A DNA stretch of 64,000 bases, taken from the NCBI GenBank assembly GCA_022393335.1, contig JAJEKB010021383.1:48007-112006 (forward strand), given 5' to 3'. Made by a program: the position numbers and the translations under genes. Positions 35,138 to 47,579 of the stretch are shown here, one piece after another; the first letter of the stretch is position 1; each line of letters opens with the position of its first letter. A model generated the notes under the pieces. It was not told the origin of the DNA, made no database searches, and saw nothing but the letters and a program-made list of their open reading frames with translations. Source of the stretch: Macrotrachela quadricornifera (lineage: Eukaryota; Rotifera; Eurotatoria; Philodinida; Philodinidae).

Positions 35138-37325
35138 CTATTTTGATATCAACGAATGAATTAAATCGAGTTGTTCTTGAAATGATTTCGTTTGTGGATG
35201 ATCGAGTGGAAGTGTATGACAAGCAAGTTTCACTGCTTGTTCTTGGTGCTGAAGAGCATCATTGTGCTCACCTATTATATACAAACATAGTGCTACATTA
35301 TTATGAGCATTCGCAATACGAGGACTATGCCATGGCAATAATTTTTGATTAATTTCTAGACATGATTTCGCATGAGTCAAAGCCGTTGAGTACTCTTCAA
35401 GATGATAACAAATGTGGAAGAGATAGTTATGTGTAATTGCCAGTTGAAGATGTATAGGTGGTAGACAATTAAGTTGAATTTTCAAAGCCTGTTCTAAATT
35501 TTCTCGGCCTTTGAGAAAGTAACGTTGTATTAGAAGAACAGCTCCAATATGGGTATAATTTTTTGCAATCTTTTCCTGATTAGGTTCAGATGATTTAAGT
35601 TCGAGCTGAATACTTCGTTGATAGTGTTCTATGGCTTCATCCAATTTACCTTGAGCTTTGAGAACAACGCCAAAATCGGAATGCATATCTGCCATTTGAG
35701 GATCATCTTCCGAAAGATAAGTCAATTTTAAGTCAAAGGATTTTTGAAAATAAGCAATTGATTGTTCTAAATCACCGAGCTCCTTATAGATATTGGCCAG
35801 ATCGTGAGAAAATGATGCAAGTTTTTCTGTGTCCTCCGGAAGCGTTCTCTCTAGTAGTCCTTCGTAGAGTTCTCTTGCTTTCTCCCATTCACCCATCTTG
35901 AACGTCAAATACTCGAGTCGAAGATGCCCTGTAGTGTCTGTTATATCACTTCGAACACGCTCCATAAGAAGACGTAAATCTGTATCAGCATCTTCTGTCA
36001 CCAGTTTCCTATAGTAACATATAAAAAACAATTTAAATTTTGACAACAATGAAATTATTATTAAAAAGACAAGAATTAAATAACTTACAATTTCACTTGC
36101 CAAACACCGTTTGTCATTTGTATACTATTTCCAATTCGAAAAACAGTATGTGTTGAAAAGAGATATTCTTGCTCGGATCCAAAATAGCTAAGACTATCAA
36201 GTGAGGTAAATGGCACATAATGGTTGGAATAGCCAATTTCCATTTCGAAGAGAACAGCTTGATATCCTGCAGGAGTATTTTCTTCTTCATCAGCAAAGAA
36301 TAAGGCTACTGTTCGATCTGTGCTAGTCGAAAGGAAATTAGTGAATGACAAGAAACCACCTTCATTATTCTTCAATTTGTCAAATTCATCATTCAACATT
36401 CTGCAAAAGAGAAAGCAATATATGAAAGACGAAACTTTCAAATGTCAGATATAGATTTCTCGAGTTTGATATAATGTTTTTCTCAATCTCTCTTTAATGA
36501 ATAATGGGATAAAAGATAGACTTTATAAATGACTTACAATTGTCCTCGATAAAGAAGAATATTGGTTGGTGCCGATGAATTAGAGCAGCGCTCGATCACT
36601 TCATGATTTAGATCGTGCATGAAAAAGCCCATTATCCAAAGAATATCGAGATCCTGTGTTCGAAGAGCTTTATTTAGCATTTTATAAAGAAAACATTCTC
36701 TTGTGTACCACCAGACAGGTGAATGATTTTTATAATCACGATCAAACTCGTCAATAATTCTCAGTTGTTCTGGATTATTGATATATTCCTGACGACAGAA
36801 TTGAACAAGTTTGTGTTTTGCTTCTTCATTAATCCAGTTGGTGGTAAGAAGAATCTCTTGGAATAGTTTTGAATACATAAATGATGGTACGAAAGACTTC
36901 AGATCGATAATACTCACTGGTGTAATATTATTTTCAGTTCGCTTCATGTCCATTTTTATACGTTCAACTAATGATGCAATAGTACTAAAACAGCCTTTTG
37001 TCTTGTCATAGAGTACATTGAAGTGTTTATAGACATCTAATTGATTATCAGAACACAAAATGTATATTGAATTGAGTTGAGGCATTGCATGAAAAAGAGA
37101 AATGACATTTTCAGATGCTGAATCAGAAACAATAAGAAACACCTTTTCTTCTCTGATACCACGAATAAAATTGAGACATTGATCCGGATCATTAAAAATC
37201 TCTGTTGTATTAATAAGATAACGAAGGGAAACCATTGATGATGCAGAGTCCTTTCCGTGGTTGACTGATACATCAAGCCAGATCAGAATAAAATCTTCCA
37301 CATTTCTTCGACAATTATTCTCCAT
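35138..37325 (-). CDS. Mono-ADP-ribosyltransferase (ART) domain with C-terminal TPR array
   Basis: Three exons (36538-37325, 36089-36400 and 35138-36008) join in phase to 656 residues. Residues 1-220 are a family-specific N-terminal region with IWLDVSVN and VFLIVSDS strands and the WWYTRECF...NKALRTQD helices. The ART domain (about 255-365) shows the R-S-E triad of arginine-specific enzymes: Arg in YRGQ, the STST motif in FLSTSTDR, and E-Q-E in GSEQEYLF. About residues 380-656 are kinesin-light-chain-like TPRs (for example LANIYKELGDLEQSIAYFQK and YTHIGAVLLIQRYF). It should transfer ADP-ribose from NAD to a protein chosen by the TPRs; the target is unknown. There is no signal peptide, so it is probably intracellular. 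It is the intact relative of 6984-8682. Confidence 0.88.
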
Positions 37326-38617
37326 TTATTTTTTTAACGCGAAAAGGTAAACAGGTTTGTCTATACTTTTCACCTATTCGATACAATCAAAGCTGCTGTT
37401 ATGAATGAATCTCGAAATATAAAGAACAACCTAGGGAGCGATAGTTGCCATATAAATTTCTCTAACGTTTTTTTTTTCTTCATCCGTTTAATTTCTTTCC
37501 TCCGTTAGCAACAACAAGAACGCTTCAATAATGACGATGAAAAGTAAACTTACATGTGACAGTACACGTGATAGTGACAGTGAGGGTAAAAAGAGTTACA
37601 TCACTGTCAAACTTGAAAATTGTCAAAATAGCTAGGTGTGTAATAAAGGTCAAAAAAGGACGTTTATACACGACACTAAATTAAATGGATTTATATTGTA
37701 GAGAATTTAATCTTCTACTCAATCATGGATTATAATAAGCTAGAAATCAAAAGATTTAAATGTTCTAAACATTCTTTTTTTGGAATATTCGTTTATACAA
37801 TTGTTTCAAGAAAATTATCGAACAATGTACAGTATCTCTTTTTCTTCTAACTTTTAACTCAATTCAAATATTGTTAAGTCGTATTTTTTTTGCGTATAAT
37901 GAACTTCAAAATATTGTAGATTTTATGTGATTAATGTATCGATGATTCGAAATTTTATAAATGTTAAACTGTTAATAATTGAAAATGAATATAAGCAAAT
38001 TGTGAAATAGCCATTAAGATTATTGAAATATTTAATAAACGACTTTTTAACCAGAAATCTGTTACTGATATATCAATTCAAACATATCGTACTATTGTTG
38101 TTAATAATAATTTATTATTATTTCAAAATAAAATTTCTTCTTGAATAACTATTTCAATAAATTGTTTAATACTATATTTTGTTACTTACTGGTTTCTTTT
38201 GTCTAATCAATCATTAGAAAAATCCAATTTGATTGTTCGTTCTTATCACTTACATACATTAATTTACATTAGTCATTCTATTAGTCATCAATGATGCTAT
38301 GATGATGATGATGAGGGAAAAAACATTAAAGGACAAACTGCTAAAATACTCATATCGGGTGTTTTTTTCTACAATCTGTTTTGTTTGAGTTATTAAAATT
38401 GAAATCGATTCTTTGACCTTTAAACATTCTTTACTTATCACTTTGATATTATTACTAACTGATCGAGAAAGAAAATGAAGGAAGAAACAGTGTACCTGTG
38501 ACTATAAAACTAGAATGTATATTTCACATGATTTGAATTCATTTGGTATAAGTTAACTCACAGTATAATAATATATATTCGCCATACTGTTGCAAATTTC
38601 TATTATTCTAGTTCAAT
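37326..38617. other. Intergenic stretch
   Basis: Bidirectional spacer between the divergent ART-TPR gene (left) and the defensin-like gene (right). AT-rich, with no gene and no clear repeat. Confidence 0.4.
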
Positions 38618-39299
38618 ATGATTTACTTTCAAACATTGTTTTCCATGATAATCATTGGTAAGTTAGTGTTGCTCTTGATTGAATTAACTATATCATGTAT
38701 TATATACTTAACATTTTTGTTTTCTCAGTACAAACTATGGTAGTAAAGAGTCATACTTGGTTTCCAGATCCTCAGGTATGTATTTTTATGCTAAGCCATT
38801 CGAATGAATTTAACGTCTGAAATTTCTAATTCTCATATTTTTATAGCGCGGTGCATCGCTTCAAGCTCGATGGAATAGATATAAAGCTATTCCATGTAAA
38901 ACTGAAGTTGCAGTTGAAAACGTTTGTGGTAAACTTCTTCAACCTACATGTTCGAAACCAATCGGAAGACCAGCGGATCACGAAACAGAAAGTTGTGACA
39001 AATTTTGTTGTCATGCTGGTTATCTAACTGGATTTTGTAAAGGAACCGTTACAATTGGTGTTAACGCAGTAATAAATCCTTCAGCAAATGGTGCGACGGA
39101 ATATACTCCTAAAATTGAAGGCTATTCAGGTTGTAAATGTACTAATGAAGTGAAAGATGCTACTTGTGGTCCTGATGGTTCATTTATAGGAATTCGATGT
39201 CCATTTGATAGGAGTGCATGTGCAAGAAAATGTTGTCGTCAAGGCAAAACGGGTGGACGTTGTCGTGGATTCATGCGCTCAAAATGTAAATGTGATTAA
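38618..39299 (+). CDS. Secreted cysteine-rich protein with two defensin-like halves
   Basis: Three exons (38618-38657, 38729-38775 and 38847-39299) with GT-AG introns of about 71 bp join to 179 residues. A short signal peptide (MIYFQTLFSMIII) is followed by VQTMVVKSHTWFPDPQ. Exon 3 holds two similar cysteine blocks. The first has CDKFCCHAGYLTGFC and ends GCKC; the second has CARKCCRQGKTGGRC and ends SKCKCD. The spacing C-x3-CC...G-x2-GG-x-C...C-x-C in the second half is that of cysteine-stabilised alpha-beta (invertebrate defensin) peptides. Such peptides usually act on microbial membranes or on channels; activity here is unproven. It is easily missed because the first exons are tiny. An AATAAA signal follows at about 39355. 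Confidence 0.72.
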
Positions 39300-42200
39300 G
39301 GAGAACTCTTCTCCGCTTTATTTCAATTCTTCTTTTAATTTATAGAATGCATTTTGAAATAAAATTTCTTAAATTTGTTCTCTTCTAAGACTTTCAATAA
39401 AACTTAAGTTTTATTTTTATTGGAAAATTATCAGGCAACTTTGATTATTCAAGAAGTCCTTATGAAAATAAGTTCTTCATCATTCAAAATGAACTGAAGA
39501 TTGTTTTCTCTGCGTATGATATGTATTTGATACTCAATGTTAATTAGTCCTTTTTTTACAGAAAAGTAAAATTAGCAGTAACCATTCGATTGCTGTAAAA
39601 GTTCGCCTTCAAAAATTGTAAGTCATTCATAAATACGTATTTATAAGGAGATTATTTCTCTGATCAATTAAACGGAATTATTTTAAACGAAAAACTTCAT
39701 GATTAATGGATCGCAAATATTTTCAAAATGTGTTTATTCAACAATTTGTAAACATCAAAGATTGTTCAGAAAATTCTTAATATACTATCATCTAGCATCA
39801 CCAATTCCTTTCAATAAAAGATAGTACTTCTCTCAGTATATTTATCTATTATACATGCGATAGAAAATAATTCCATTAGTAGTATTAAGTAATCGTTAAT
39901 TTCCTTTCAATGAAAACATTTTTCCAAAGCATCTTGTAAAATCAATATTTTGTGCTATACAATGTTGGTTGAAAATCTCCCACTTCTTCTCAAGTTTATC
40001 GATCTTTTGCCCAGCCTCACCAGTATCAAAAAATACTTAAAGAGTTTCAATCATGATTATTTTTAATTTGTCATGAAATTTAAACTGTTTATATGATGAT
40101 GAGGTAAGAGATGTTCAAACTAATGATAGTAACTAAAATCTTAAGCCACAAGCTTGAAATATTGGTAAACTTAAGAGAAAAGGATGAGAAACCTTTCACA
40201 GTCACTATAAATCGATTCTATACTAAAAACCTTAATGTACTTACTTTAAGCTTGTGTAGAAGTATTAGCCAGACACAGAAAAAAAACTTTCATTAATTGA
40301 AAATATTTATTTGTTGAAGAAAATGCTGATACCAAATGCATAGAATTTTGACGGCTATAACATTAATGTACATATGAGACAAAATTGATAGGAAACTTTT
40401 TATAGCATAAGTAATTAATGTGTGTGCACGATGATAAATATTCGAAATGAAAAATATATTTATATTGCTGATTATCAAACACTAAAAGTCATCAAATTCG
40501 AAAAAAATATGTTTTGTACTGTTATATATTTAATTACTTTACTGACTATTGTGATAATACGAGTTCAAATTTAATATAATTATTACATGCGAGATCGTAT
40601 AGTTGATTCCTTCGATATATTGTATATCTATATAATGTTGACGATCATTCATAGTTTGATTTCTGTTTTAGTGATGCGAATATATTCCTGAATCTTTTAG
40701 TGAATTAATTACTAGAAACAAAACAATAACAGATTTTGAAGTTGAATCTGATCATTTGTTCTATTAGGATAAATTAATGGTTGATTGTTTTGACTCTAAA
40801 TATGTCTTTACAGAGGAAGCATTGCAATGTGTATAATACCAATGTCATACAAAATTTTAGCAATATTATGCATATATATGTCATAGGCCAAAGTACGATG
40901 GAGTATTTAATAGCTCAAACCACGACTGACTTTCATAAGTAAATTTCGTAAAGTAGTGGAAAATAATATTAATATCAACTAAACAGAGGATAAATTCCTT
41001 TATTTCTCATATATTTCTACACTTCATAAAGTTTCTGTGACCATAAATCAATCAGAGAAATTGGTTACTTTTACAAGCGCTCAGTTGATTCTACATTCAG
41101 AGACATGTTTAAGGGAAGGAAGGGCTAAGGAGCTCGATGTACTTGCCTAAAAATCTTCAATGATTATATTTTAGTTCCTTGTTCTTTAAATTTCAAAATA
41201 CTTTTTTTGAAGTTTCGTGTTTGAAATATCATAAGAAAGAAATTTGATTTCGTCCTTCTCTCATCGAAAAATTCCGAACACATCTTTGGTTATACCTTCC
41301 TTTACCTTAACAATAGATATCATGAATAGTGTCACGGAAGTAGAATTTCAATGCACTGTTCACAGATATTTTATCTAAAACAATCTATTATACATCGATG
41401 AGCTGATCAAATTCAGCAATGCACCTCAAAAAAAGACTTTTGCCTATCATTCATTGGTAATTGCATAAGCACACGCAAGGTTTTTTAAGTATTTAAGCCT
41501 ACATCTCATTCACAATTTATGACTCTCGTTTTCATTTTCTCCAATTTTTGCACACTTAACACATTTATCATTCAATCATTGAAATTCAGATGTCTTGTTT
41601 GAGTAGATTAGCCTGTGATATATAAATTACCCAAAAAAATACTAGAAGGCCATACGACAAAAACAAACTGGATACGAATACTCATTTAGTATTTGTGCTT
41701 TTGTTATTGTGAACTATGACAAGATGGAAAAACAGTCTAACATGATTTTCGAATAAACGATTACGTGCATATAAATAGATTTTTCAATTACTTTCTCTAT
41801 AGCAGAGATATTCCTATTTTAATTTAATAAAAATGATAGGAAGTAGATTATTCATTTTATCACAACTATATTTGTTTTTAAAGAAAACCTGACATATATC
41901 AGTAGACAAAACTCTATCTCTTTTGTCATATTCTTTTTGATTCACAATATTTTGTATTAAAATTTACTATCAGATAGAGATATACCATAACTGTTTTATT
42001 TTTGTATGATACATAAGCATCATTTATTTCAATCAAGCTCAATCTAAGTCTTTTTATACTATCAACTTATGTCTTAGCTTCACTAATTGACAGATTCATT
42101 TACAGCATTTTAATTTTCTGTTTGAGTTATGTTTTTGTTAACTATGTCCTTCCTAATCGACCAAATGCTATCGTAATAATTTTTGATCCAGTCGCAAAGT

Positions 42201-42868
42201 GAGTTGAAGCAAAACTTAAATATAATAGAAAAATAATTTATTGAAAATCACTTTCATATGTGTAACATGAAAAATACTTACACAGACGAATAGTTTTGAT
42301 GAAACCTAAATATGACCAAATTTTTTCTCTGCTCTTACCAAGTTTAAGAATCTTTTGTTCATTAAATATGATTTTAATGATCTTTATATTAGTTTTGCTT
42401 GATGAAACACGTGATCAATCATTCTTCTAGAATCGAACAAGACAATATTCTATAACAATTGACAAGTTTTAATAAAACTTTGTTTGATATCTGAGTATAA
42501 AATGAATGGAGTTAAACGAAGTGGTAAGCGACAATGATACAGTAATATTTATTTTTATCTTACTGATGAATATTGATCTCATACAATTGAATTATTTCAA
42601 TCAGTAAATAAGACAAAAAATATGAAAAGAACTTTTACGAAGACCATACTTCCACTTAATAATAAATTCTATATGAGATATGCCTTTATTTAAATAAAGA
42701 GGAGAAGGAAGAAGAAAAATCTTTTATCCATCGATGTATATTATATTCGTACAATAAAATTTTTTATTTAGGAAAATGACGTCGACACATAAATTGGAAA
42801 ATTTTTGAAAAAAAAATGAAGTTTCAAATAAAAGTTGATCGTGGCAGTGATGACGATCATCAATGACG
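39300..42868. other. Long intergenic stretch
   Basis: 3.6 kb of AT-rich DNA with no gene, RNA or transposon structure that I can support. The short frames at 40111-40478 on both strands have no family features. Confidence 0.4.
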
Positions 42869-43700
42869 CTATGTAGATACCTTAAATCTTGTGCGGCAAT
42901 TGTAACAAATAAGTTCATTTTTGGGAACAGGTGAATCGGTAGGTGGAGAGGCAACAGCTACATAAGGTGGTGGAATTGGATTAATAACCGGAGGTTGTGT
43001 TATAAGATTGTCATTTCGAAGAGAATTTCTATAGGGAGGATGCGCATATGGAGGAGCATATGGGCCTGGTTGAGGAATGATACTGACACGTCCTTTAAGT
43101 TCAGGAGCATTTTCTACTTTGTAATTGACTACTGCAAAAATGATAATGAAGACAATACATGCAACAAACATTAGAGCACCAGCTGCTAGTTGACCTTGAA
43201 CTAATGGTACTTTTACACTATATAAAGTGGAATTACTTGAAAGACCATAATAATTATAATAGCTACTTGTATAAGAAGAGCAACTGGTTGAAAAAAAGCA
43301 TTGACTAGGATTATTCAGGAAATAGGCATCGAAACCTATTACACACCAAGCCATTGGAATCACCAAACATTGAAAAACTAATGCCGCTATTCCGCAACAG
43401 CGAATTCTACAACAACAACCTATCAAAATTTTCCAACAGAAAGGATACTGTAATGTTTATTGCATAAAATAAATACATACTTGCACCTGCTACCGATATC
43501 CATGCCATCATGAAAAATAGAAATGTCCAATACCCAACAAATGCATTCATTCGATAATAGTCGACAGCAGTACCATAGGCTTCACAACCGACAATAGCAA
43601 AAGTAAGAATCATTTCAAAAATCGAAAGTAGGGCACCAATTACAGTTGGAAATTTCTTTAGCCAAAGTTCTCTTTTTTGATATCCTGCTGGCACATACAT
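42869..43700 (-). CDS. Tetraspan membrane protein with cytosolic Pro-rich tail and CxxC motif
   Basis: Two exons (43481-43700 and 42869-43419) separated by a 61-bp GT-AG intron give 256 residues. Four transmembrane segments are clear: VIGALLSIFEMILTFAIVG, WTFLFFMMAWISVAGAS, GIAALVFQCLVIPMAWCVIG and LAAGALMFVACIVFIIIFAVV. The loop between segments 3 and 4 is long and Ser/Tyr/Asn-rich with cysteines and is probably extracellular. The C-terminal tail is Pro-rich (GPYAPPYAHPPY) and ends with a C-x-x-C knuckle (LICYNCRTRF). It resembles a tetraspan family common in bdelloid genomes; I know no function. It is related in layout to 51255-52973, where the CxxC motif is at the N-terminus instead. Confidence 0.75.
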
Positions 43701-44271
43701 AATTTGATATGCTATCGAAGATTTTTTGATAAAACGAAGAATATATAGTTAATCTAAAACTTGAAATCTTAGTATCTGTATAAATGCAAACTTTTTCCTA
43801 AAATAATCTTTGAAATTCGGAACAGTTTAAGTCTCAAAATGGACTGTTTGACTCAGTGCCCGAATCTGGTGCGAACAAATTTATCCGACTAATGGAATGA
43901 GTTCACATTTCAATTCAATCACTCGACTTGAATTATATTCGTAATTTTTCAAGAATAGTTATGCGTTTTGTAAACGATGACAATCAAGAAGTTTTAGTGT
44001 GCAAATGTTTTCTACGCTTTATTCAGATAATCTATAAAAAGGAATCATTTCTTTAGTTCGATAGCACGCCTCATATGCACATGGGACTAAGTACGTTATT
44101 AATTTAAACTGTTTTTGCTTTAATTTTGAGTTTCAACCAGTTTGAATCAATTCCATTTCTGCTGATTTGCCCAAGGATAGAATGAATTAAAGCAAATTTA
44201 TTTTTTTCAAAAATAACGATTGCATATCGTTTTTACTATTCAAAAGTTTTCTGGTTGGAAAAAACTGAATA
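43701..44271. other. Intergenic stretch
   Basis: 5' flank of the tetraspan gene. AT-rich; no gene or repeat recognised. Confidence 0.4.
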
Positions 44272-44835
44272 TACAGGATGATCCATAAGTTACCCGGTAG
44301 TCTTTGATTACAAGTGACTTTTGATTGGAACAAGCTAGAGAGCTGTGGTTATTATCAATTGAAAGAGTGACGTTTAAACTATCAATCGATATGAAACTCA
44401 TCAAGATGAAAGACATTTTTTCATAATTCTATGCATATGTTCGTCAAATTTCATAATAGTCTCAACTCAAAGTATATAAAAGTATAGCTTAAATGATAGT
44501 TTTTTTTCTCCTAAAAAATCCTTACATTTTGGATCAATTCTTGATCTGTTTCACGGAACAAATTATCAAAGAAACGTTTATAATTTTAGTGTAGTAAAGA
44601 TCGTGATTTAAGCTAGAGTTTGATATAATTTCAGTTGAATTTATTTTGAAATTTAATGAAAATATGCACAGGAAGGAACTTAGTGAATAAACATCTGCGA
44701 AAAGTGTCTTTCGTCTTGATGAGTTGTGGACTGATCGATGATCTGAGGGCTGCTCTTTCAGTTGGTGTCAATCATAGGTCTCTAGCTTGTTCCTAGCAAA
44801 AGTTATTCACAATCAAAATCAGCTATTTATTCTAG
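44272..44835. mobile_element. Foldback/MITE element, TACAGGATGATCCATAAG family
   Basis: The left end starts TACAGGATGATCCATAAGTT and its arm (about 44272-44440) is inverted at about 44690-44835: TCATCAAGATGAAAGAC against GTCTTTCGTCTTGATGA, and GGAACAAGCTAGAG against CTCTAGCTTGTTCC. The outer right tip is eroded. It is related to the copies at 50417-51013 and 59248-60010. Confidence 0.65.
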
Positions 44836-45256
44836 AGAAGATACCTTTTTCTTCATCTGAGCGTTTTCCGATAATGATGTATTAAAAACATATGAAATAT
44901 TTTGAAGAAATATATTAGTAGAGACTCGTACCAAAAAGGATCCTTACTATTTTTTTCTCGTATAATTTGATTGAGAATTCTACTGCAAGATTTCGATATT
45001 TATTTTACAAATTATAAAAATTTAAGATTTAGCTGAATTTTCTATGTATATATATTTGTGTATTGTTAAATTATCAGCTTCGAACGAATTTGATCATATT
45101 TTTTCCAGGTAATACCATCGTAAAAATCTCAAGTAAAAATAAGTTCGAACTGAATCGCCTGCGTTGGAATAACTTTACTACATCGGATTATCTCATAAAG
45201 CAATTAATACAATTCCTAGGGAATTAAGACGTGAAGCTCAATACAGCTGTTAGTAC

Positions 45257-46677
45257 CAGGGCTGCCAAGTGTACCCCATTTTGACACTTCGTACCCCGAA
45301 AAAAAGTGTACCCCTCCGATACACTTTTTGTATCCCATTTGAATTTTTGGGGTTTTCATATTATAAATCGATTTTCGACGTATATATGTGCATTTTTTGT
45401 GTTTTACTATGAAAATAACGGCGTCATTTTGATGGCATCTATAATGAAAAATATTGATAAAAAATTGATCAATGGTTATTGACAAATATTTTATTCATTT
45501 ACTTTTGTGGTACTGTTGAGTGTCAACAGATGTTATTTTACGACGCTCACTTATGCCTAGTACATATATACATCTTTCTTTCCTGTTGATATATATATAT
45601 GGGCAATTTCATTTATCGAGAATGTAACGTCGCAAAATTAAAATGCTTATATCTCCGCATAACAAACTTCTTTAGAGATAGTTTTTTTATAGTATAAACA
45701 TACTAAAATACCCTATGTGGTCTGAAAAATTCAGCCATATAACTCTCCGTTTAGAGAAGTGTTACCAGCAAAAAGTAGTTTTAGGGATGTGACCAAATAA
45801 AAGACGTCAACTTTCACTGCGCATCCTTCAGCTTAAAAAAACTACGAATTGAAGCAGTATTCTTGAAAAGTAAATAGTACATGCTGTAGGTGACATTCAA
45901 TAGCACCACACTTCTATCTGAAGTTTTTTCTCGGTATGCTTAGATTTTTCAGAAACTCTAATTTACTTTTTGTTTGGGATGTGACACAGTGCGAATAGAC
46001 TATTTTTGATCCTTTCATATGTCTGCAGATGCTTTCTGATTTATCGCCAAACTTAGGACTCCTATTCTTCAAAGTGTGCTCTTTCATAAATCACATCAAG
46101 AAGCTATCATACATTTTGTTAAGGTTTCCAACAAATTTGATCACGAAGAGGGGGTTTTGACGGTTCTTTTTTGATTTTTTAAGAAAAAGACAGGTAAATT
46201 TACGTAATATGCTCACAATTTTATTAAAACCGGTTCAGCGGTTTTGAAACTACGGAAACGAAAAACGAACATTATTTTTTATAAACTGGAAAGCACAATT
46301 TGCAAATATGCTAAACTCTTGGAATAGAGCTTCGGCTTTCACAAAAAAATGCATATGTCATATGTTTCGTGAAATTGCCCATATCTTAATTGGAAATATT
46401 GTGTTGTTTTGTTTTGTAGATTCTTTTTGTTCTATTTAGATCATTATTTCATTGTGATATATTGTTCTTATATGAAAGTCGCTAAGTAAACTGGAAATCT
46501 AATAGAGAACAATGAAATATTATGCTGTTTTCGAGAAAAAAATCGTTTTTTCAAGTAATATTTCAAACCAGTCCTTTTCTTTTAGAAAAAAATTGCGTAC
46601 CCTAACAATATAACCCATTCTAAAAAAATTTGTACTCCACCTGTGCCCCATTTGAGAATGAGCACTTGGCAGGCCTG
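45257..46677. mobile_element. hAT-like non-autonomous element (CAGGGCTGCCAAGTG ends)
   Basis: The ends CAGGGCTGCCAAGTGTACCC and, inverted, CAGGCCTGCCAAGTGCTCAT agree at 15 of the first 17 bases and have the CAGGG-type tip usual for hAT elements. The flanking 8-mers (GTTAGTAC and GTTTTATC) no longer match well, so the target duplication is not demonstrated. The interior near both ends repeats GTACCCC/GTATCCC words. There is no transposase frame. Another element is inserted in it at 45597-46384. Confidence 0.6.
45597..46384. mobile_element. Nested element with 15-bp perfect inverted ends
   Basis: ATATGGGCAATTTCA at 45597 is matched exactly by its reverse complement ending at 46384. The left flank is a (TA)n run, so a TA target is likely but cannot be proven. 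The 788 bp have no coding frame. It splits the hAT-like element and is therefore the younger of the two. Confidence 0.6.
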
Positions 46678-46993
46678 GTTTTATCTAACAATATATCAAA
46701 ATGGAAAAACAGACTTTGCAATTGTCCAAGTGATTGGGTGAAAAATGAAAAAGAGGACGACCACAAAAAAACAACAAAAGCTTTACTGATACAATAAGTG
46801 TACATTTAAATATTTTACTTAGATATTTATGTCTCTTTACTTAACAAAAATTGTTTATTTATCTATCAATTTCTAATATTTCGCTTAGAAAGTCAAAGTT
46901 TATTTACTTAGAGTTTAAATAAAAAATTTAGCAAAAATGTTTTTTTTACTTGGCTTTTATCTAAAACTACTTAGCATTTAAATGGGAATCTAT

Positions 46994-47571
46994 CAGAGAT
47001 GTCCATCGCGCCGCTGACGCGCCGCTGCCGCTGCCGCGCCGCGGCCGCGACCGTGGTTGGCGGCGCGGCAGCGGCAGATTTTTTTTTTAGATTATCGCGG
47101 CGCGGCAGCGTCGCGGCACATCGCTCATAATGGCGCCGCGGCAGTGGCGCGGCAGAAGCTTTTTATGTTTTTAGCCACCGCGGCAGCGACGCGGCTCGAT
47201 TTTTTTGCAGAAATTTTATCTGTAATTCTAAAAAATATCCAGCCTCAGACCTGAAATTAAACTCCAAAAAGTGGCATTTTTTCTTCATGTAGTGACAGTA
47301 GTAGTGCTGTAACCTTTTCTTCAAATATTGCTGCGACAGCGGCAACGTTTTTATACCACAGCGGCGCGGCTGCGGCGCGGCACCTTTCGATTTTATACCA
47401 TAGCGGCGCGGCTGCGGCGCGGCACCTTTTGATTTTATATCACAGCGGCGCGGCTGCGGCGCGGCACTTTTCGATTTTATACCATAGCGGCGCGGCAGCG
47501 CCGCGGCCTCAGCAGCTGTAAAAGACCGCGGCGCGGCAGCGGCAGATTTTCAGCCGCGATGGACATCTCTG
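46994..47571. mobile_element. Extremely GC-rich hAT-type element with perfect 8-bp target duplication
   Basis: The ends CAGAGATGTCCATCGCG are exact inverted repeats of each other. The element is flanked by identical GAATCTAT (46986-46993 and 47572-47579), the 8-bp duplication expected of hAT insertions. Inside is almost pure GCGGC/GCCGC low-complexity sequence in a genome that is otherwise strongly AT-rich, including a 42-bp tandem repeat. There is no transposase; the apparent frames are low-complexity artefacts. The exact duplication and ends suggest a fairly recent insertion. Confidence 0.88.
47349..47508. repeat. 42-bp tandem repeat, about 3.8 copies, inside the GC-rich element
   Basis: Units start TTTTATACCA (or TTTTATATCA) at 47349, 47391, 47433 and 47475, exactly 42 bases apart. 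Each continues CAGCGGCGCGGC or TAGCGGCGCGGC. The last copy is cut short and diverges. Confidence 0.85.
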
Positions 47572-47579
47572 GAATCTAT

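Noticed and set aside
35098..35352. 84-codon plus-strand frame
   Set aside because: It lies antisense to the TPR exon of the ART-TPR gene, whose splice phases and repeats are convincing.
45241..45264. GTTAGTAC as an 8-bp target duplication of the hAT-like element
   Set aside because: The right-hand 8-mer (GTTTTATC) matches at only about half the positions, so the duplication is not demonstrated.
47057..47254. Ala/Arg-rich open frames in the GC-rich element
   Set aside because: They arise from GCGGC repeats in both strands and show no protein family features.
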